A stretch of 64,000 nucleotides of DNA from Leptospira terpstrae serovar Hualin str. LT 11-33 = ATCC 700639 (GTDB lineage: Bacteria > Spirochaetota > Leptospiria > Leptospirales > Leptospiraceae). Shown here piece by piece: positions 30,233-38,585 of the stretch; the stretch's first letter is position 1, and the number at the start of each line of letters is the position of its first letter. The stretch is from NCBI RefSeq assembly GCF_000332495.1, contig NZ_AOGW02000010.1, positions 806,001-870,000 on the forward strand, given 5' to 3'. The position numbers were made by a program, and so were the translations under genes. The notes under the pieces were generated by a model. The model saw nothing but the letters and a program-made list of their open reading frames with translations. It was not told the origin of the DNA and did not search any database.

Positions 30233-31141
30233 TTGAAAGAATCCGAAATTATACGAACTCTGTTTGGAATCACACCTCCACCTGAGGATGATTGTTATTT
30301 TTTAGCCCCAAACCGGCTAGTAACAACTGATTCGCTCTCGGAAGGCACTCATTTCCTTCACGATTGGTCTTCACCACAAGTTTTGGCAAAAAAGCTAGTG
30401 GAAGTCAATGTCTCGGACATTACAGCTTCGGGCGGTCGGCCCAAAGAATGTTTTTTAAACTTAGGCCTTTCTCCCCTCTCTCGTAAAAAAGAATGGATTC
30501 GTTCCTTTTCCAAAGAACTTCGAAAGTCTTTAGACCAATATGGAATGAAACTGGCAGGGGGCGACACCTTTTCTGCCTCAAAAACTCAACTGACACTTAC
30601 TGTTGTGGGTACCGTGGAAAAACCATGGCTTCGTTCCGGAGGAAAACCAGGAGACTATCTCTATACTACCGGTTCTCTGGGAAAAAGCCAACTTGGCTTT
30701 TATGCTTTGAAAAAAAAATCAAAAGACAAATTATACAAGGATGCAATCGAACACCACCTCTCCCCTAAATCTCGTTATACGATATTAAGTTCTCTCCAGA
30801 AATTTCAAATCCATGCCTGTATGGATATCACTGATGGGCTTATTCAAGATGCAGAAAGGTTAGCCATTGCTTCGAAAGGAAAATTGAAAATTCAAATTGA
30901 ATCTGTTCCTTTAGATCCCCTCGCAAACAAAGAACTTGGTTTAGATCTTTGTTTGGGTTCAGGAGAAGAGTTAGAACTTTTGTTTCTTTCTCCCGCAATC
31001 CTCCCGACAGTACTCGAGGGAATTCCTGTGACAATGATAGGACGATTAGAAAAAGGAAAACCGGGAGTGCAATTTATTAAAGGTGGAAAAATCTATGTAC
31101 CCAAGTCCCGTGGATTTCTTCATTTTTCAGAGGAAGAATAA
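30233..31141 (+). CDS. thiL: thiamine-monophosphate kinase ThiL
   Basis: ThiL phosphorylates thiamine monophosphate to the cofactor thiamine diphosphate. The 302-residue protein has the PurM-like kinase motifs: PEDDCYFL, TTDSLSEGTHF, VNVSDITASGG, and MDITDGLIQD. The start is TTG 30233, since an upstream ATG in the same frame is directly followed by TAA. Its final 22 bases overlap the receiver/ATPase gene on the other strand. No other thi gene is present. Confidence 0.93.
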   Translation: MKESEIIRTLFGITPPPEDDCYFLAPNRLVTTDSLSEGTHFLHDWSSPQVLAKKLVEVNVSDITASGGRPKECFLNLGLSPLSRKKEWIRSFSKELRKSLDQYGMKLAGGDTFSASKTQLTLTVVGTVEKPWLRSGGKPGDYLYTTGSLGKSQLGFYALKKKSKDKLYKDAIEHHLSPKSRYTILSSLQKFQIHACMDITDGLIQDAERLAIASKGKLKIQIESVPLDPLANKELGLDLCLGSGEELELLFLSPAILPTVLEGIPVTMIGRLEKGKPGVQFIKGGKIYVPKSRGFLHFSEEE

Positions 31142-32418
31142 GGTAAAAATATTCTAAATTCTATCTTAGGTTCTTTATTGCTATTAGTATGATCGAATAT
31201 GTTAAAAGCAGAAATCGTTCCACCGAATTTTTGTAAAGTTTGCCGAACAAAACTTAGTCCAATCCCAAAGTCAAGGGAACCATGTTTCTCATAAATGTTT
31301 TTATGTAAGCGAAAAAAAGGTTCAAATACTAATTCCAAATACTCATTTGGGATTCCATCTCTCATTTGAAAGTCTTCGCTCAGTGAATTCACAATAGAAA
31401 TAACTAAACCATCTTTATTAGATTGAAACAATGAGTAAATCTTACTAGAGCTAGCAGAAAACCTCATCGCATTTAACAATAATTCATAAAATACATTATG
31501 AAAATACTTTTGATTCCAAAGAATAGGCTTACTTTCAAAGTTTTTTGTATCAATTTCGCCCATAACAAAAGATTGATTTTTGAGTAAAAAAATAGGACTC
31601 ATTTCTGATTTCACACTATTAAGTTCTTTTAAAACTTGAACTGGATTGGTTTGGACAGCTGGTATTCGATCAAAAATTACTTCTTCAATTTCGGTGAAAC
31701 GATCTAATACTTTTTTTGCATAGATTGCATTTTCTTCTAATAGATTGAGAACTTCACTATCTAATATAAAATTCCCATTTTCTGCTTTTGGCATAACTTT
31801 AATGATATCTATAATCTGTGTTAGAATCCCAAATCCTGCACCTTGCGCTAAACTTGTACGAAGACCGTAAAACAAGTTTTTATGCATATCTTGCGTATTA
31901 AATTCGCCTTTTTTTAAACTATGATTTTTATAACTATACCAATCCAAAAGTTTCTCAAGAGAAATAATCTTTTGTTTTTCATATTCTGAATATTGGTATT
32001 CTTTATCCTTATTTGAAAGTTGGTATTTAATTCTTGAGAGAAGTTCTGCCGGAATGACTGGTTTAATGATATATTCCTGAACATGTTCCTTCATGACTTC
32101 TATGATCGATTTTGGATCTTCTGTCGATGTAATCACAATTATAGGAATGGATTTGTTTATCTTTCGAATCTCCCGTACAAATTCCAAACCATTACCATCA
32201 GGCAATTGTAAGTCTGTCAAAATCACACTTTCTGACAGAAAAGGATTGGATTCTATGTATTCAAGAGCTGATTTGATTTCGGCAAAACTAGTGACTTCCA
32301 TTCCCTGTTTTTGCAGCAATCCACTATAAAGAAGGGATATGGTGGGATCATCTTCTAATAGTAGTACTTTTGTTAGTGATTGCAGTTTTTCCATCGGTAC
32401 ATCCGACGAAAGAATCAT
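31120..32418 (-). CDS. response-regulator receiver fused to a histidine-kinase ATPase domain
   Basis: The protein (432 residues from ATG 32418, or 424 from ATG 32394) is soluble. The N-terminal receiver has the acidic pair at 23-24, phospho-acceptor Asp69 in LTDLQLPDG, Thr97 and Lys119. The C-terminal ATPase has an N box ELLLNAM (Asn316), EPFFR, and DFGIGLSFV. A helical region between them has a possible phospho-His in QDMHKNLFYGLR (His179), but it is not a standard H box. The order, receiver first, resembles hybrid regulators that relay or dephosphorylate. A terminator-like hairpin sits directly before the first ATG. The partner is unknown. Confidence 0.8.
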   Translation of the reverse strand: MILSSDVPMEKLQSLTKVLLLEDDPTISLLYSGLLQKQGMEVTSFAEIKSALEYIESNPFLSESVILTDLQLPDGNGLEFVREIRKINKSIPIIVITSTEDPKSIIEVMKEHVQEYIIKPVIPAELLSRIKYQLSNKDKEYQYSEYEKQKIISLEKLLDWYSYKNHSLKKGEFNTQDMHKNLFYGLRTSLAQGAGFGILTQIIDIIKVMPKAENGNFILDSEVLNLLEENAIYAKKVLDRFTEIEEVIFDRIPAVQTNPVQVLKELNSVKSEMSPIFLLKNQSFVMGEIDTKNFESKPILWNQKYFHNVFYELLLNAMRFSASSSKIYSLFQSNKDGLVISIVNSLSEDFQMRDGIPNEYLELVFEPFFRLHKNIYEKHGSLDFGIGLSFVRQTLQKFGGTISAFNIFDHTNSNKEPKIEFRIFLPYSSSEK

Positions 32419-32420
32419 TA

Positions 32421-32450
32421 AAAAGGTAAGGTCGCAAAACCTTACCTTTT
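32421..32450 (-). terminator. terminator hairpin between pcnB and the receiver/ATPase gene
   Basis: A perfect 12-base inverted repeat (AAAAGGTAAGGT and its complement) encloses a six-base loop. On the minus strand the stem ends in TTTTT. It follows the pcnB stop by eight bases and precedes the receiver/ATPase ATG by two, so it may terminate pcnB or act as an attenuator for the next gene. Confidence 0.75.
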
Positions 32451-32457
32451 TAATTCG

Positions 32458-33948
32458 TTACGTTTCTTCTGAATCTGAATCAGAGAATTGTCTATCGGAA
32501 GTGGAACCAGGCTGTTTGCCTGAATCTGATTGGTTGTTATCTTGCGCTGTGTTTTGGTTCTGATTTCCACCACCCCTTCTGTCTCTGTGTTTCTTTCTGG
32601 GTGGACGCTTTTTATTTGGCTCTTTTTTACGATTCTGTTGTCCGAACTGATGGCTATCCGGTTTCGGTCTTTGTCGTAAAGAGATTTCCCAAAAGAAAGC
32701 TGTTTGCACTGCTGATTCATTTCCCTCCGAAATCGCAACGATCTTATAGACCATAAACGCATCGTAGAAGTAGTCCTTCTTTTTGAAAAAGGAGTTTTGT
32801 CTTTCTTTTTCATCATCAGTAACTTGAAATCGAGGTTGGCTGATAAAGATCTTCACCAAATTATCTTGTTCACGTTTAGGAATTCCCATACGTTCAAAAA
32901 CAGGTTGGAGACTTTCTTTGATGTTATGTGCTAGGTGGCCTCTGTCATTTTCATACAAATCTTTGACAATATCATAGAAAATTAAGGAGTAAAAGATCGC
33001 AGGAGTCATTTCTTCTCTTGCGGAAAGAAGTTTGTCAGTGACTGCGAGCCTTTTTCCAAGTGGTGTATCCATAAAATGTTCACGCCACTCAACATCTGTT
33101 TTCTTTAGTTTATCTGCAGGCTCTTTGAAAAGTACATCAAGCAAATGATTCTCTGCAAGGCCTTCGAATATAATCGAAGTCTTCCAAGTTCTAAACATTT
33201 TGTTGTATTCTTCTAATAGTCTAGCAGTAGAGGACTTTTCAAGTTCCAAACGGTTCTTTTTGATTGCCAGTTTGGTTTTTTTCTCGATATCAAGTCCGAG
33301 TAATACTGAAAACTTAACAGCTCGTAACATACGAACTGGATCTTCTTTGAACGAAATATCTGGATCACCAATGACCCGAACGATTTTCTTTTGAATGTCT
33401 TCGAACCCACCAACGTAATCCAAAATGGAATCGTTTTTAGGATCGTAAAACAAGGAGTTAATGGTAAAGTCGCGTCTTGCCGCGTCTTCCTTTGCTGTAC
33501 CGAAGGAATTGTCCCGTTTGATGAGATAATCGTTATCTGCTTTGTGTTTTTCCAAACGATGTTCCGGTAATGATCGGAACGTAGAGACTTCAATAATTTT
33601 CCCTTTAAAAATGATATGTACAATTTTAAATCGTTTACCGATGATTCGGCAGTTATTGAAGATCCTTTTGATTTGGTTTGGAGTCGCACTTGTGACTATA
33701 TCAAAGTCTTTTGGGCGTTTGCCCATAAGCAGATCTCGGACCCCTCCACCGACTAAATAGGCCTTGTAACGAAACTTGTTCAATCGATTGATGATTTTGA
33801 TGGCATCTTCATCGATATTGGCCCTGCGGATAGAATGGGATTCTCGATAGTATCTCTTTCCCTCGGGGTACATCAAAAAGGAATCGACAGAGTCGGCTTT
33901 CTTTCTGAAAAGAGAAGTGAGAAATTTAAACATATTGGATTCATCCAC
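32458..33948 (-). CDS. pcnB: poly(A) polymerase I-like nucleotidyltransferase PcnB
   Basis: This 496-residue protein belongs to the class II tRNA nucleotidyltransferase/poly(A) polymerase family. The catalytic motif is [23 protein letters not shown]. PcnB rather than a CCA-adding enzyme is favoured by [18 protein letters not shown] at the start and [22 protein letters not shown], which match E. coli PcnB closely. The C-terminal 80 residues are disordered, basic and Asn/Gln-rich. I chose GTG 33948, with AGGGGA upstream; an ATG five codons later is possible. It would tag RNAs for decay. Confidence 0.88.
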   Translation of the reverse strand: MDESNMFKFLTSLFRKKADSVDSFLMYPEGKRYYRESHSIRRANIDEDAIKIINRLNKFRYKAYLVGGGVRDLLMGKRPKDFDIVTSATPNQIKRIFNNCRIIGKRFKIVHIIFKGKIIEVSTFRSLPEHRLEKHKADNDYLIKRDNSFGTAKEDAARRDFTINSLFYDPKNDSILDYVGGFEDIQKKIVRVIGDPDISFKEDPVRMLRAVKFSVLLGLDIEKKTKLAIKKNRLELEKSSTARLLEEYNKMFRTWKTSIIFEGLAENHLLDVLFKEPADKLKKTDVEWREHFMDTPLGKRLAVTDKLLSAREEMTPAIFYSLIFYDIVKDLYENDRGHLAHNIKESLQPVFERMGIPKREQDNLVKIFISQPRFQVTDDEKERQNSFFKKKDYFYDAFMVYKIVAISEGNESAVQTAFFWEISLRQRPKPDSHQFGQQNRKKEPNKKRPPRKKHRDRRGGGNQNQNTAQDNNQSDSGKQPGSTSDRQFSDSDSEET

Positions 33949-34000
33949 TTTCCCCTGAAAAATGGCATGGGCAAGGAAAAAATTGGCGGAATAACGAACA

Positions 34001-35002
34001 TTGGCAGAAACTTACGTCACAACCGCCTATGAAAGGCTCCAAATTGCACACTTACGTTGGCGAAAGCGCGCCCAGAAGTGGATTTCCCGCAGTCGGGAAA
34101 AAGTGAGCTTTGTCCTCATCCCCAATGACGAAAAAGCCTTGGCCCAAATTGAAATTTCGGTGGGGATGCTTGGATTTTTGTTCGGGCTTTCCCTTTCGCT
34201 TGTCCTTCTTTCCTTTGGCCTTCTTCTCTACTTTTCCTTTTTCTTTGATAGAAACCTCTCTCTTGAGAAAAAAACAGAAACCCAACTGGTCTCCTTTTTA
34301 TTTTATGACCTACTCTCGCAAGACCTAAGAGACTCCGTGGAAGAATTAGAATCCACTGCTGAATCTTTAAACCTACTTGCTTGGGAAGAAATTCCAGAAA
34401 AGGAAATGATCACCCAAGACTATTTACTGAAAGAAGAATTTCGTAAAGATGCAAGTGAACTAGATTCCAATCTTTTGTTATTCCAACAAGTGGTGACCAC
34501 CTACACACAGTTTGGTGTAAGGTTAGGAAACCTTGTTCCCAATTTTCAAAATGCGATCGATTACCTTTCTATGCGAGAAAGTATATTTTATTCCATGCCA
34601 AGGGGTCGGCCTCTAAAACCGGGAGTGGGCGTTGTGACATCTACCTTCGGTTATAGAAGTGATCCTTTTGGAATTTTACCTGTAGGTGAGTACCATTCAG
34701 GGATAGACTTTGCTGCGGGAGAAGGAACTCCCATTTATGCCACGGGCCCCGGAATCATTGCGGTGGATACGGCCGTAGGGGGACTTGGAAAATCGGTTCG
34801 AATCAACCATGAAAATGGATTTTTTACACTCTATGGTCACTGCTCTCTCATTTTAGTAAATCCCGGCGACCGTGTCAAACGGGGGGATAAAATTGCCCTT
34901 GTGGGACAAACTGGAAAAGCAACAGGAGCTCACGTCCATTATGAAGTGCGGATTGGTCTTGATGCCCCGCTCGATCCCGAAGAATACATTAACTTAGATT
35001 AA
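34001..35002 (+). CDS. M23 family metallopeptidase, membrane-anchored
   Basis: The 333-residue protein has one membrane helix (about 52-78), a helical periplasmic stalk, and a C-terminal LytM domain with the zinc ligands in YHSGIDFA and HVHYEV. Such proteins cut peptidoglycan cross-bridges or, when inactive, activate amidases; the zinc ligands look intact here. The start is TTG 34001, the first start codon after an in-frame TAA at 33992, with GGCGGA ten bases upstream. It is divergent from pcnB with 52 bases between. Confidence 0.9.
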   Translation: MAETYVTTAYERLQIAHLRWRKRAQKWISRSREKVSFVLIPNDEKALAQIEISVGMLGFLFGLSLSLVLLSFGLLLYFSFFFDRNLSLEKKTETQLVSFLFYDLLSQDLRDSVEELESTAESLNLLAWEEIPEKEMITQDYLLKEEFRKDASELDSNLLLFQQVVTTYTQFGVRLGNLVPNFQNAIDYLSMRESIFYSMPRGRPLKPGVGVVTSTFGYRSDPFGILPVGEYHSGIDFAAGEGTPIYATGPGIIAVDTAVGGLGKSVRINHENGFFTLYGHCSLILVNPGDRVKRGDKIALVGQTGKATGAHVHYEVRIGLDAPLDPEEYINLD

Positions 35003-35094
35003 TTGTTTTCCGAAAGGTGGATCAAGCTTCCCACGTTCGTTTTGGTTTTTGTATATTTTAAGAATGATGATAACAAAGAATTGATCAGTGGATG

Positions 35095-35144
35095 GGTTCG
35101 AACCCTTGTTTGTTGGTTATGCCAACAGAAACAAAGGTCGAACC
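35095..35144. repeat. long imperfect hairpin in the M23/doxX gap
   Basis: The two arms read GGTTCGAACCCTTGTTTGTTGG and CCAACAGAAACAAAGGTCGAACC with a five-base loop, pairing along about 20 positions. The left arm itself holds the palindrome GGGTTCGAACCC. A second, weaker inverted repeat (ACCAGTTCGAAATTGGT) begins at about 35142. It lies between convergent genes and lacks a T run, so it is not a standard terminator, although it may serve as one. Confidence 0.6.
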
Positions 35145-35160
35145 AGTTCGAAATTGGTGG

Positions 35161-35607
35161 TTAGAATTTTCCGATTAAATTAAAATCAACCGAATACACA
35201 CCAGCACCGCCGACGACTAGAGCGATCAGTAATCCAGCGGCAAGAATATGAAACTCATATCCTTCCCCTTTTTGGTTTCCGTTCCAATTGATAAAAAATC
35301 CATTTTGTCTATGAGCTAAAATTGCGGCCCCAATCATGATAATTGCGATAGAAGCTGCTGCAAACTTAGTTAAAAATCCTACTAGAAGTAATACTGGACC
35401 AAAGGACTCACCAAGAATGATAAGAACGGCAAGGATTCCTGGAAATTTCATTGTTCCCGTAAAAAATCCGTAAGTTCCTTTGAATCCGTATCCACCAAAC
35501 CAACCGAGTAGTTTTTGGGCACCGTGTGGGAAAATCACAACAAAAGCTGTGATGCGTAGGATAAGTGGGATGATATCCCCTGATGTAGAAAATAGGTAAT
35601 CGAACAT
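35161..35607 (-). CDS. DoxX family membrane protein
   Basis: The 148-residue protein has four predicted membrane helices. It begins with LRITAFVVIFPHGAQKLLGWFGGYGFKG, typical of DoxX proteins, which in other bacteria are linked to redox stress and quinone or thiol homeostasis. The start ATG 35607 is preceded by AAGGAGAA. A promoter with a perfect operator palindrome lies just upstream, so expression is probably switched by a repressor. It is divergent from lgt. Confidence 0.88.
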   Translation of the reverse strand: MFDYLFSTSGDIIPLILRITAFVVIFPHGAQKLLGWFGGYGFKGTYGFFTGTMKFPGILAVLIILGESFGPVLLLVGFLTKFAAASIAIIMIGAAILAHRQNGFFINWNGNQKGEGYEFHILAAGLLIALVVGGAGVYSVDFNLIGKF

Positions 35608-35628
35608 ATGGTTCTCCTTAAATCAATA

Positions 35629-35662
35629 CTAGATAGTTTAATATCAAACTATCTAGAGTCAA
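35629..35662 (-). promoter_or_regulatory. doxX promoter with perfect 11-base operator palindrome
   Basis: CTAGATAGTTT and its exact complement (35629-35639 and 35646-35656) flank six bases. On the minus strand a -35 box TTGACT (35657-35662) and a -10 box TAAACT (35635-35640) are 16 bases apart, so the palindrome covers the spacer and the -10 box. A bound repressor would block transcription. The core resembles sites known for MarR-type regulators; which regulator acts here is unknown. Confidence 0.75.
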
Positions 35663-35744
35663 GCTAATTTTTTACTAAATTTCCAGGTTTCCCCGGTCCG
35701 AAATTCTCCTTTCCCCATGAGGAGTAAATTTTACCCTTTCCCCT

Positions 35745-36671
35745 ATGTTAGATCGAATTCCGATTCCGAATCCCTTTGGCTGGGAAGGTTTATCCACTTT
35801 CAGCCTTCTTATGATGTTGGCCTTTCTTGTTGGTTCCTACCTTCTACCGAAGGAGCTAGAACGAAAAAAGTTAGATCCGAGCCACTCGGATTGGTTGATA
35901 TTTCTTGGGATTTTAGGCACCCTAGTGGGCGCAAAAATTTTCTTTATCTTTGAAATTTGGGACCAAGTGTTTATTGATGTTCCTGGATACGACGGTAAGT
36001 ACACATACCCACTGACTCATTGGAATGGGTTTCCAGGTCACCCAGGACTTTGGTCTTCTCTTTTTAGCGGTGGTGGACTTGTGTTCTTTGGAGGCCTTCT
36101 ATTTGGATGGCTTTTCATTACACTTTACTTTCGTCATCACAAACTAGACATTGGGGCTTATTATGATGCAGTAATTCCTGCAATTAGCATGGGTTATGCG
36201 ATCGGAAGACTTGGATGTTTTGTGAGTGGAGACGGTTGTTACGGTTTTGCAACCGACGCAAGAATTCCTTTTTTCGTTTTTGATTTTCACGGTGCGCATC
36301 CGTCTGGAGTTCCTGTATGGAATACACCAGTCATGGAATCTATTATGGCTTTTGGTTACTTTGCCTATTTTCAATTTTGGGCAAGATACCAAAACTTTCG
36401 CAAATGGAGTATTGGGGCGCAATTTCTCATCATCCATGGATTTGCGAGACTCATCATTGAGTTCTTACGTGTGAACAAAGCTGTGATTCCATTTATCGAT
36501 CCACCTACTCTAGTGAACATTCCAGATGCTAACGGAAATCCAACTTTCTTAACAGGATATTACTGGCATGGATTTTCACAGTCACAATACATTTCCATTG
36601 CACTGATCCTCTTTGGTGTATATCTAATGGTTTCCAAAAAACTTTGGTTAAAGGAAAAAACAAACGCATGA
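35745..36671 (+). CDS. lgt: prolipoprotein diacylglyceryl transferase Lgt
   Basis: Lgt transfers diacylglycerol from phosphatidylglycerol to the lipobox Cys of lipoproteins at the inner membrane. The 308-residue protein has about seven helices and the motif [14 protein letters not shown], the counterpart of the E. coli GRxGNFxNxE region. [11 protein letters not shown] and an Arg in IIEFLR are also in place. The ATG 35745 has no clear Shine-Dalgarno, and an in-frame TGA lies 27 bases upstream. Its stop overlaps the next start (ATGA). Confidence 0.93.
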   Translation: MLDRIPIPNPFGWEGLSTFSLLMMLAFLVGSYLLPKELERKKLDPSHSDWLIFLGILGTLVGAKIFFIFEIWDQVFIDVPGYDGKYTYPLTHWNGFPGHPGLWSSLFSGGGLVFFGGLLFGWLFITLYFRHHKLDIGAYYDAVIPAISMGYAIGRLGCFVSGDGCYGFATDARIPFFVFDFHGAHPSGVPVWNTPVMESIMAFGYFAYFQFWARYQNFRKWSIGAQFLIIHGFARLIIEFLRVNKAVIPFIDPPTLVNIPDANGNPTFLTGYYWHGFSQSQYISIALILFGVYLMVSKKLWLKEKTNA

Positions 36672-37498
36672 ACCCTTCTCCATTTTTTGAAATTGAAAAA
36701 AGAAAAAACGTAGCAATCCTTTGGTTAAATCGTCCTGAAAAACGAAATGCCATGAATTGGCCTTTTTGGCGAGACCTTCCGGATATGGTCGAACAAATCA
36801 ATGCAGACCCGCAAATTCATTGTTTTGTGGTCGCCGCTAAGGGGAAATCTTTCTCCACAGGACTTGATTTGGAGGAATTTTTTCAAGAATTCAAACCTGT
36901 CTTCCAAGGAGAATTTGCTGACGGTAGAGAAAAACTCTACCAACTCATCCTTACGATGCAAAAAGGAATCAATGCCATTTACAATTCAAAAAAACCTTCC
37001 ATCGCTCTAGTGCAAAAACATTGTATCGGTGGTGGCCTTGATTTGGTTTCTGCATGTGATATTCGTTATGCTTCAAAAGATGCTAGTTTTTCTCTTCGAG
37101 AATCGAAAGTAGCCATTGTTGCTGACATGGGATCTTTACAAAGACTTCCGCATTTGATTGGAAATGCTCATACAAGAGAATTGGCATTAACTGGAAAAGA
37201 TATCACTGCCGAGGAAGCTTTGCAAATGGGACTTGTGACAAAGGTCACGGAAGACTTTGATTCCCTTCTCCAAGCTGGTATGAACACTGCAACTGAAATT
37301 GCAGAAAATCCAACCATCGTGATACGTGGAGTAAAACAAGTGTTAAACCACGGAATTGGAAAAACCGTCGAAGAAGGATTGGACTACGTTGCTGTTTGGA
37401 ATGCTAGCATGCTTGATTCCAAAGACTTTCGTTCAGCCATTGGTGGGTTTATGGAAAGAAAACGTCCTGTCTTCAATCCAGAAACCCGGGTAGACTAA
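36668..37498 (+). CDS. enoyl-CoA hydratase/isomerase, dienoyl-CoA isomerase-like
   Basis: The 276-residue crotonase-fold protein resembles delta(3,5)-delta(2,4)-dienoyl-CoA isomerase, which moves double bonds during breakdown of unsaturated fatty acids. The oxyanion hole parts are [10 protein letters not shown] and [17 protein letters not shown], and the acidic pair fits [19 protein letters not shown] chose ATG 36668 because it overlaps the lgt TGA (ATGA). The genes are thus translationally coupled, though the functions differ. Confidence 0.87.
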   Translation: MNPSPFFEIEKRKNVAILWLNRPEKRNAMNWPFWRDLPDMVEQINADPQIHCFVVAAKGKSFSTGLDLEEFFQEFKPVFQGEFADGREKLYQLILTMQKGINAIYNSKKPSIALVQKHCIGGGLDLVSACDIRYASKDASFSLRESKVAIVADMGSLQRLPHLIGNAHTRELALTGKDITAEEALQMGLVTKVTEDFDSLLQAGMNTATEIAENPTIVIRGVKQVLNHGIGKTVEEGLDYVAVWNASMLDSKDFRSAIGGFMERKRPVFNPETRVD

Positions 37499-37654
37499 TT
37501 AACAGTAGATGTCGAGTAACCGTTCGCTTTTTGCCTGTGGGCCTACTTTTTCTTCCACAGCCAACTTCATGAGTTTTTCAGTAAGTTGGTTTTGGGCCTG
37601 GAAAATTTCCTTTGGCAAATTGACGATCGAGTTAATAGGTGTAGATGGAACCAT
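37499..37654 (-). CDS. 51-residue small protein with a strong ribosome-binding site
   Basis: On the minus strand, ATG 37654 opens a frame of 51 codons that ends with TAA at 37499-37501. It begins MVPSTPINSIVNLPKEIFQA and ends SERLLDIYC. The ribosome site AAGGAGGT is perfect and about six bases from the ATG. The protein is amphipathic and helical, with a middle like EKLMKLAVEEKVG. It vaguely recalls small YjfB-type motility proteins, but that is a guess. It lies convergent to the isomerase gene and divergent from the TPR gene. Confidence 0.7.
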   Translation of the reverse strand: MVPSTPINSIVNLPKEIFQAQNQLTEKLMKLAVEEKVGPQAKSERLLDIYC

Positions 37655-37734
37655 AATAGGACCTCCTTTTACAATCTTTACTCCCTATTCTACCCATCGG
37701 CGAATCCCATATTTCCTGAAGTAAAAAACGCCGT

Positions 37735-38585
37735 ATGAATTCTTTTTTTCACTGATCCGTGAAGCGAAACTCCTGGAAGAGGAAAAGGAATTCACTCGAG
37801 CTTTTAACGTTTATGCTGAAAGTGAATCGCATACAACCGACGAATCCTCTCTCATCAAAATTAAAGCAAAAAAAGCCTGGTGTTTATATGCCGTAGGCAA
37901 TCCCAAAGAAACAGAATCCTTATTCCAAGACATCATTAAAAATTATCCTTCTCATCCTTTGAGTATTACCGTCTACTCTCGTTATCTGATTAAATTAAAA
38001 AAATTTAAATCGGCAAAAGTTTTACTACAAAAAAGTATTTTATACTTTCCATCATATTTGGAAAATTACCTACTCCTAGCCTCTCTTCTGAAAGATATGG
38101 AACGTTCGGAAGAAGCGATTAAAGTTTTAAAAAAAGCTCTTTCTCAAGAACACTTAAGTAATGGCCGAGGAATTGATCGTAAGGATATTTGGGCCGAACT
38201 TGGATCATTGTATTTTTCTCGTGGCGATTTTAATTCTGCTCTTGTTTCTTTAAAAAAATCTCTAAAGATGGTGGAACCAGAAGAGTTCTTCTATTATGAC
38301 CTTTTAGCACTATGTTATTTAGAAGCGGAAGATCCAGAAAATGCTCTCATATCCATTAGAACACATATCCAATATTGTAAAGAAATCGATCCAGAAACAT
38401 TAATTATATTAGCTCGTGCCCATTGCCGCTTGGGTAAATTAGAAGAGGCAGCAAACAATTTAATTCAAGCTTATTCCATTGAAGATTCCTTATATTTAAA
38501 AGCAGCCGATTTTATTGACTTTGCCCCACTACTTAGAAATGGTTTTTTTACAACCTTGGAGTACATTGAATGGGAAGAGCCATAG
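37735..38585 (+). pseudogene. TPR protein gene with apparent one-base frameshift in a T7 tract
   Basis: The readable frame for a tetratricopeptide-type protein runs to 38585 and is open from 37725, but it has no good start near its beginning. ATG 37735, two codons before a run of seven Ts (37743-37749), is out of frame and stops after six codons. With eight Ts it would read MNSFFSLIREAKLLEEEKEF and continue in frame for 283 residues. The region before the TTG at 37959 is clearly coding (KAWCLYAVGNPKETESLFQD). TPR units repeat through 40-270. It may be a sequencing error, a slippage switch or a broken gene. It overlaps the helicase start by 16 bases. Confidence 0.7.

Noticed and set aside
33213..33689. 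Minus-strand 158-codon open frame inside pcnB
   Set aside because: It is a different frame of the same strand as the recognisable nucleotidyltransferase and has no family features.
35095..35144. A tRNA or tRNA remnant suggested by GGGTTCGAACCC, which resembles a T arm
   Set aside because: On both strands the stems around TTCGAAC do not give a five-pair T stem with a seven-base loop, and no acceptor, D or anticodon arm is found.
35608..35744. Insertion-sequence end suggested by the perfect inverted repeat
   Set aside because: The repeat fits a promoter operator exactly, and no transposase or target duplication is seen.
37509..37724. Plus-strand 71-codon open frame in the gap before the TPR gene
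   Set aside because: It lacks a ribosome site and reads through the complement of the small minus-strand gene, which has a perfect one and better protein composition.
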